Positions 60,854 to 64,000 of a DNA stretch of 64,000 nt are shown piece after piece. Each line of letters starts with the position of its first letter. Positions within the stretch are counted from its first letter, which is position 1. The notes under the pieces were generated by a model. That model searched no databases, had not been told where the DNA came from, and was given only the letters and a program-made list of their open reading frames with translations. Position numbers and translations under genes: made by a program. This DNA comes from an uncultured Pelagimonas sp. (GTDB taxonomy: Bacteria; Pseudomonadota; Alphaproteobacteria; Rhodobacterales; Rhodobacteraceae): positions 186,001-250,000 of the forward strand of contig CANMIH010000003.1 in the NCBI GenBank assembly GCA_947497905.1. Reading direction: 5' to 3'.

Positions 60854-61255
60854 ATGTTTCTGGATATTTCCGAGGTCGCCCAACGCAGCGGCATGGCCGC
60901 CTCAACCCTGCGCTATTACGAAAAGCGCGGCTTGATCGAAGCTTTGGCACGAAAGGGGATCCGCAGGCAATTTGAAGCTTCGGTTCTGGACCGGCTCTCG
61001 ATCATTCGACTGGCGCAAACTGCTGGGTTTTCCTTAGACGAGATCCAAGAGATGCTGCCTGGGACCGGTCCGATTGATCTGTCACGGGACAAGTTGCGCG
61101 GCCGGGCGGATGAGATTGATGCACAGATCGCCGAGCTTACCCGCCTGTCCGCTCTGCTGCGGCATATCGCAAAGTGCAGCGCACCGCATCACAGCACCTG
61201 CCCGAAGTTTCGCAAGTTGTTGGATGACCCTAAGCAAGCAGTTGATGACGCCTGA
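60854..61255 (+). CDS. MerR-family transcriptional regulator
   Basis: A 133-aa regulator. The N-terminal winged helix (ISEVAQRSGMAASTLRYYEK, then RGLIEALARKGIRRQFEASV) is followed by a coiled-coil dimer helix (about residues 80-110) and a Cys-containing end (KCSAPHHSTCPKF), which could sense a metal, redox state or electrophile. The ligand is unknown. Its 3' end overlaps the convergent proline-racemase-like gene by 26 bp. Divergent from DUF2938. Confidence 0.9.
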   Translation: MFLDISEVAQRSGMAASTLRYYEKRGLIEALARKGIRRQFEASVLDRLSIIRLAQTAGFSLDEIQEMLPGTGPIDLSRDKLRGRADEIDAQIAELTRLSALLRHIAKCSAPHHSTCPKFRKLLDDPKQAVDDA

Positions 61256-62123
61256 CAATACGAGGTTTTGCGCGCACCCAAGCCTCGGCGTCATGGATCA
61301 CACAGTCAAACGCGCCTCCGGGTGCCGAAACAGTCAACCAGTGCGATCGATCCCAAACATCGCTTTGGGAAAAGTGCTCCAGCACGGCAAGCGCCCCTGT
61401 GCCACCAGCTGAGTGAGCAACCAGACCATCCGCAGAGACCCAGGCCACATCTACTCCATCAGGCCGCCTTTGACCGACCAACATGACAAGATAGGCATCG
61501 GGCACATGGGGCAAATCCAACGTTGAAAGTGGCATCAGCTGTTGAACCGCCTCCGCAACCGCCTGCCCCACCTGAGAAAGCGCCGCGCGGTCGGTCATTG
61601 CGCATCCAAGGTCACCAACCTCAGCCACAACATAGATCATCCCAGTATCAACAATTGTAAACGTGAGCGTGCGGCCCAGAACCTCAAGTCGACCACCTGC
61701 AGCAAGCACGTTGGGGGGCGCGGATTTCCAAGACACTTCACCGTCGCGCGTCAACACCGCCGACTGCGGCCCCGCCGCGGTGTCAAACTGCATAGAGCGC
61801 TCGGATGATGGTTGCGGGTCCTGATCTGCGAGAACAGCTGACGCCGCCATGATCATGGTCCCGGCCACCGGCGCAAACCCGAATTGTGCCGCGACAACCA
61901 GGCTCGCTCGGGCCTGTTTTGAAAACGGGGGATACAACAGGCAGGCATTTACGTCTTGGTGACCGCGGGGCGGCTCCAAAAGAAAACGGCGATAGTCCTC
62001 ATGATCTGCACGAAGCTGACCCAACAAATCGGCCGGGGACTCCACCTGTAGGTCAGGCGCCCCCTGCGTCACCACGCGCAGAACATCTCCGCAAATTTCA
62101 ACATCGGTCACCAGAGCCTGCAT
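61230..62123 (-). CDS. proline-racemase-like protein without catalytic cysteines
   Basis: A 297-aa protein whose framework matches the proline racemase / hydroxyproline epimerase family: VLRVVTQGAPDL near the start, LLEPPRGHQDVNACLLYPP, then FGFAPVAGTMIMAASAVLAD and HSAGGTGALAVLEHF. The first catalytic Cys (usual MCGHG) is Ala in VAGTM, and the second (usual CGTGT) is Ala in AGGTG. The N-terminal HTGGEP is also lost. Racemase activity is therefore unlikely; it could be a binding protein or have a new function. Start ATG 62123, with GAAAG upstream. Confidence 0.72.
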   Translation of the reverse strand: MQALVTDVEICGDVLRVVTQGAPDLQVESPADLLGQLRADHEDYRRFLLEPPRGHQDVNACLLYPPFSKQARASLVVAAQFGFAPVAGTMIMAASAVLADQDPQPSSERSMQFDTAAGPQSAVLTRDGEVSWKSAPPNVLAAGGRLEVLGRTLTFTIVDTGMIYVVAEVGDLGCAMTDRAALSQVGQAVAEAVQQLMPLSTLDLPHVPDAYLVMLVGQRRPDGVDVAWVSADGLVAHSAGGTGALAVLEHFSQSDVWDRSHWLTVSAPGGAFDCVIHDAEAWVRAKPRIVRRHQLLA

Positions 62124-62233
62124 CACACATCTTTCTGTTGCTTTGTCGATCCGTCGCATGCCTCGCATCAGCACACTTGTAATAAAGCGACACCCCGGCC
62201 AAAAGAGCCTCACAATATGCATGGGAGCGTAGG

Positions 62234-63109
62234 ATGACTGAAACCATGATTGCCGTCATCGGCGGGTCGGGCATTTATGACATTGATGGGTTGGATGAGG
62301 CGACCTGGGTGGATGTCGAAAGCCCATGGGGCATGCCGTCAGATCAAATCCTCACCGGTCGGCTTGGCGGCGTGAAAATGGCTTTTCTGCCGCGTCACGG
62401 GCGCGGCCATGTCCATTCGCCAACAACAGTCCCCTATCGCGCCAACATTGATGCGTTGAAGCGTCTGGGGGTAACCGATGTGATCTCGGTTTCGGCCTGT
62501 GGCAGCTTCCGCGAGGAATATGCGCCTGGAGATTTTGTGGTGGTTGATCAGTTCATCGATCGCACCTTTGCCCGTGAAAAGTCCTTCTTCGGGACCGGTT
62601 GTGTGGCCCATGTCAGCGTCGCCCACCCCACCTGTCCACGCCTCAGCCCGGCCTGTTTGACCGCAGCCACAGAGGCGGGCGTGAAAATCCACAACGGTGG
62701 AACTTACTTGGCGATGGAAGGCCCGCAATTCTCGACGCTGGCGGAATCCAAGATGTACCGCGAGCAATGGGGCGCAGACGTGATCGGCATGACCAATATG
62801 CCAGAGGCGAAATTGGCCCGCGAAGCTGAGCTGTGCTACGCCTCAATCGCCATGGTCACGGATTACGACAGCTGGCATCCTGACCACGGGGAAGTGGAAA
62901 TCAGCGACATCATCAAAACCTTGACCGGCAACGCCGAGAAAGGCCGTGCGATGATCCGGGGGTTGCCTGCACAGCTGGGCGCCGAACGTGCACCCTGCCC
63001 GCATGGATGTGACCGCGCGCTTGAATATGCAATTATGACCGCGCCAGAAAAACGGGACGCCGAATTGGTGTCAAAACTGGACGCAGTAGCCGGTCGTATG
63101 CTGGCATGA
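62234..63109 (+). CDS. mtnP: S-methyl-5'-thioadenosine phosphorylase
   Basis: A 291-aa purine-nucleoside-phosphorylase-family enzyme of methionine salvage: cleaves MTA to adenine and methylthioribose-1-P. Motifs are IGGSGIYDIDGLD, LPRHGRGHVHSP, NGGTYLAMEGPQFSTLAES (19 residues) and GMTNMPEAKLAREAELCY. The GMTNMPEA sequence favours MTA over inosine or guanosine. A LysE-type exporter follows. Confidence 0.94.
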   Translation: MTETMIAVIGGSGIYDIDGLDEATWVDVESPWGMPSDQILTGRLGGVKMAFLPRHGRGHVHSPTTVPYRANIDALKRLGVTDVISVSACGSFREEYAPGDFVVVDQFIDRTFAREKSFFGTGCVAHVSVAHPTCPRLSPACLTAATEAGVKIHNGGTYLAMEGPQFSTLAESKMYREQWGADVIGMTNMPEAKLAREAELCYASIAMVTDYDSWHPDHGEVEISDIIKTLTGNAEKGRAMIRGLPAQLGAERAPCPHGCDRALEYAIMTAPEKRDAELVSKLDAVAGRMLA

Positions 63110-63200
63110 GTTTCAGCGCGCGCATCTCTGACGTATCGGTGCGCGCGCTGCCTGCCAAAGCCAGTTGACAGAGCCTCGACGAGATGGCTTTGATCCCGCC

Positions 63201-63824
63201 ATGACTTTCGAAACCTGGCTCGCCTTCTCGGCTGCATCCTTCGCCCTCCTTATCATACCCGGTCCAACAATCCTGTTGGTGCTGTCCTATGCGCTCAGCC
63301 GGGGACGCTCTGTCGCCGTGGCCTCTGCTGCGGGTGTGGCCACGGGGGATTTTATCGCCATGAGCCTGTCACTTGCGGGCCTCGGTGCTTTGGTTGCGAC
63401 ATCGGCGCTCTTGTTCACAATCTTGAAATGGGTTGGAGCCGTTTATCTGGTCTGGCTCGGGTTCAAAATGATCCGCTCCGCGCGCAGCGATGGGTTGGTG
63501 ATTCCGGATGCAACGGGCTCAACACGGGGCGTGTTTTGGCACAACGCGGCCGTGACCGCGCTCAATCCAAAAAGCATCGCGTTTTTTATCGCCTTTGTGC
63601 CGCAGTTCATCACACCAGAAAGCGCACTTCTGCCCCAGTTTGCGATCATGATCGCAACCTTTGTCGGATTGGCGGTGCTCAATGCCATGGCCTATGCGCT
63701 GGCGGCGGATCGTCTGAGACAGATCATCAAACGCCCTTCTGTGCTGACATGGATCACACGGTGCGGTGGCGCAACATTGATCGGCATGGGGATCTTGACC
63801 GCGAGCCTGCGCCGCGCCGCCTGA
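63201..63824 (+). CDS. LysE/RhtB-family amino acid exporter
   Basis: A 207-aa inner-membrane protein with six predicted helices. Family hallmarks are FALLIIPGPTILLVLSYALS (PGP motif), SAAGVATGDFIAMSLSLAGL, GAVYLVWLGFKMIRSA and NPKSIAFFIAFVPQF. It exports amino acids or related metabolites; the substrate is unknown. Start ATG 63201 by family length; an in-frame start at 63165 would add 12 polar residues. Confidence 0.9.
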   Translation: MTFETWLAFSAASFALLIIPGPTILLVLSYALSRGRSVAVASAAGVATGDFIAMSLSLAGLGALVATSALLFTILKWVGAVYLVWLGFKMIRSARSDGLVIPDATGSTRGVFWHNAAVTALNPKSIAFFIAFVPQFITPESALLPQFAIMIATFVGLAVLNAMAYALAADRLRQIIKRPSVLTWITRCGGATLIGMGILTASLRRAA

Positions 63825-63856
63825 TGTAAACAGGCCTGCCTGTCAAAAATGTTGGA

Positions 63857-64000
63857 TCAGCTGTGCTTCTTCAGGAAGTCACGGATAAACAGACGCACCT
63901 CCCGAGAGGCTGAGCTATCCAACTCTTTGCAAATGCTAATAAAAGCGTCGCGATCCTCGCGATCAAGGCGCAGGACGAGCTGTGCGTCTTTTCCCTTGGG
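63857..64000 (-). CDS. C-terminal part of a ribbon-helix-helix-like protein, cut by window edge
   Basis: The last 47 codons of a gene entering from beyond the window. DAQLVLRLDREDRDAFISIC then KELDSSASREVRLFIRDFLK has the strand-helix-helix pattern of RHH DNA-binding domains, with the stop just after. The N-terminus is not visible, so length and start are unknown. It converges on the LysE gene. Confidence 0.6.
   Translation of the reverse strand, partial: PKGKDAQLVLRLDREDRDAFISICKELDSSASREVRLFIRDFLKKHS

Overview
The window looks like a chromosome segment of an alphaproteobacterium of the order Rhodobacterales, most likely a marine roseobacter. The reasons are the gene order murA - DUF2948 - hisD - UPF0262 - low-MW phosphatase - infA - maf - RNase G - yacG, an alphaproteobacterial LexA box (GTTC-N7-GTTC) in front of an mmcB-like gene, an RpoH promoter of the alphaproteobacterial form, a zur/znu locus, tandem flagellin genes, and several small proteins typical of this group. 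Base composition is moderately GC-rich and genes are tightly packed. I see no rRNA operon, insertion sequence, integrase, prophage or CRISPR array. There are three tRNA genes (His, Tyr, Thr).

Layout. 0-6.5 kb: a cut 5-formyl-THF cyclo-ligase gene, mgtE, guanine deaminase, a CAP-domain secreted protein, an 8-oxoguanine deaminase-like amidohydrolase, hisN and an XRE regulator. 6.7-14.4 kb: oxidoreductases, pterin dehydratase, rpoH with its own heat-shock promoter, a class D beta-lactamase, rluD, tRNA-His, an SOS-controlled mmcB and an ArsR/SRPBCC pair with tandem operators. 14.6-18.7 kb: the ribBA-ribH-nusB operon, rlmB and tRNA-Tyr. 18.9-20.1 kb: a small haem-protein cluster headed by an apparently frameshifted gene. 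20.2-23.2 kb: two flagellin paralogues, each with a conserved structured leader and a hairpin just after its stop codon. 23.3-26.5 kb: zur-znuC-znuB divergent from znuA, with two Zur-type operators between them. 26.5-29.0 kb: pxpBCA (5-oxoprolinase).

29.1-42.2 kb holds the core cluster from murA to yacG, all on the minus strand. It is split by extra genes: two GNAT acetyltransferases, an NTF2-like protein, a large hybrid histidine kinase and a nitrilase-family hydrolase. 42.4-47.6 kb: tRNA-Thr, then a very large (about 1,630 aa) protein with five tandem 158-residue repeats, an NHL beta-propeller and a PPC-like C-terminus. 47.9-54.8 kb: waaA, DUF1178, an SDR, lysC, ptsP (EI-Ntr) and rpiB, all on the plus strand. 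55-64 kb: EcsC, GNAT, flavin reductase, a Vat-type acetyltransferase, a SulP anion transporter, a small ribbon-helix-helix pair, a MerR regulator divergent from a DUF2938 membrane protein, a proline-racemase-like protein without its catalytic cysteines, mtnP, a LysE exporter, and the end of another small DNA-binding-type protein.

The points most worth a second look are the conserved four-hairpin leaders of the two flagellin genes, the 158-residue repeat/NHL protein with its two-unit duplication pattern, the divergent rluD/DUF6476 pair whose start codons overlap in one CATG, the intact class D beta-lactamase, the two degenerate enzymes (the RibA half of RibBA and the proline-racemase-like protein), and the frameshifted gene ahead of the cytochromes. 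Start codons were chosen from visible Shine-Dalgarno sequences and family starts. All family assignments come from reading motifs, with no database search.
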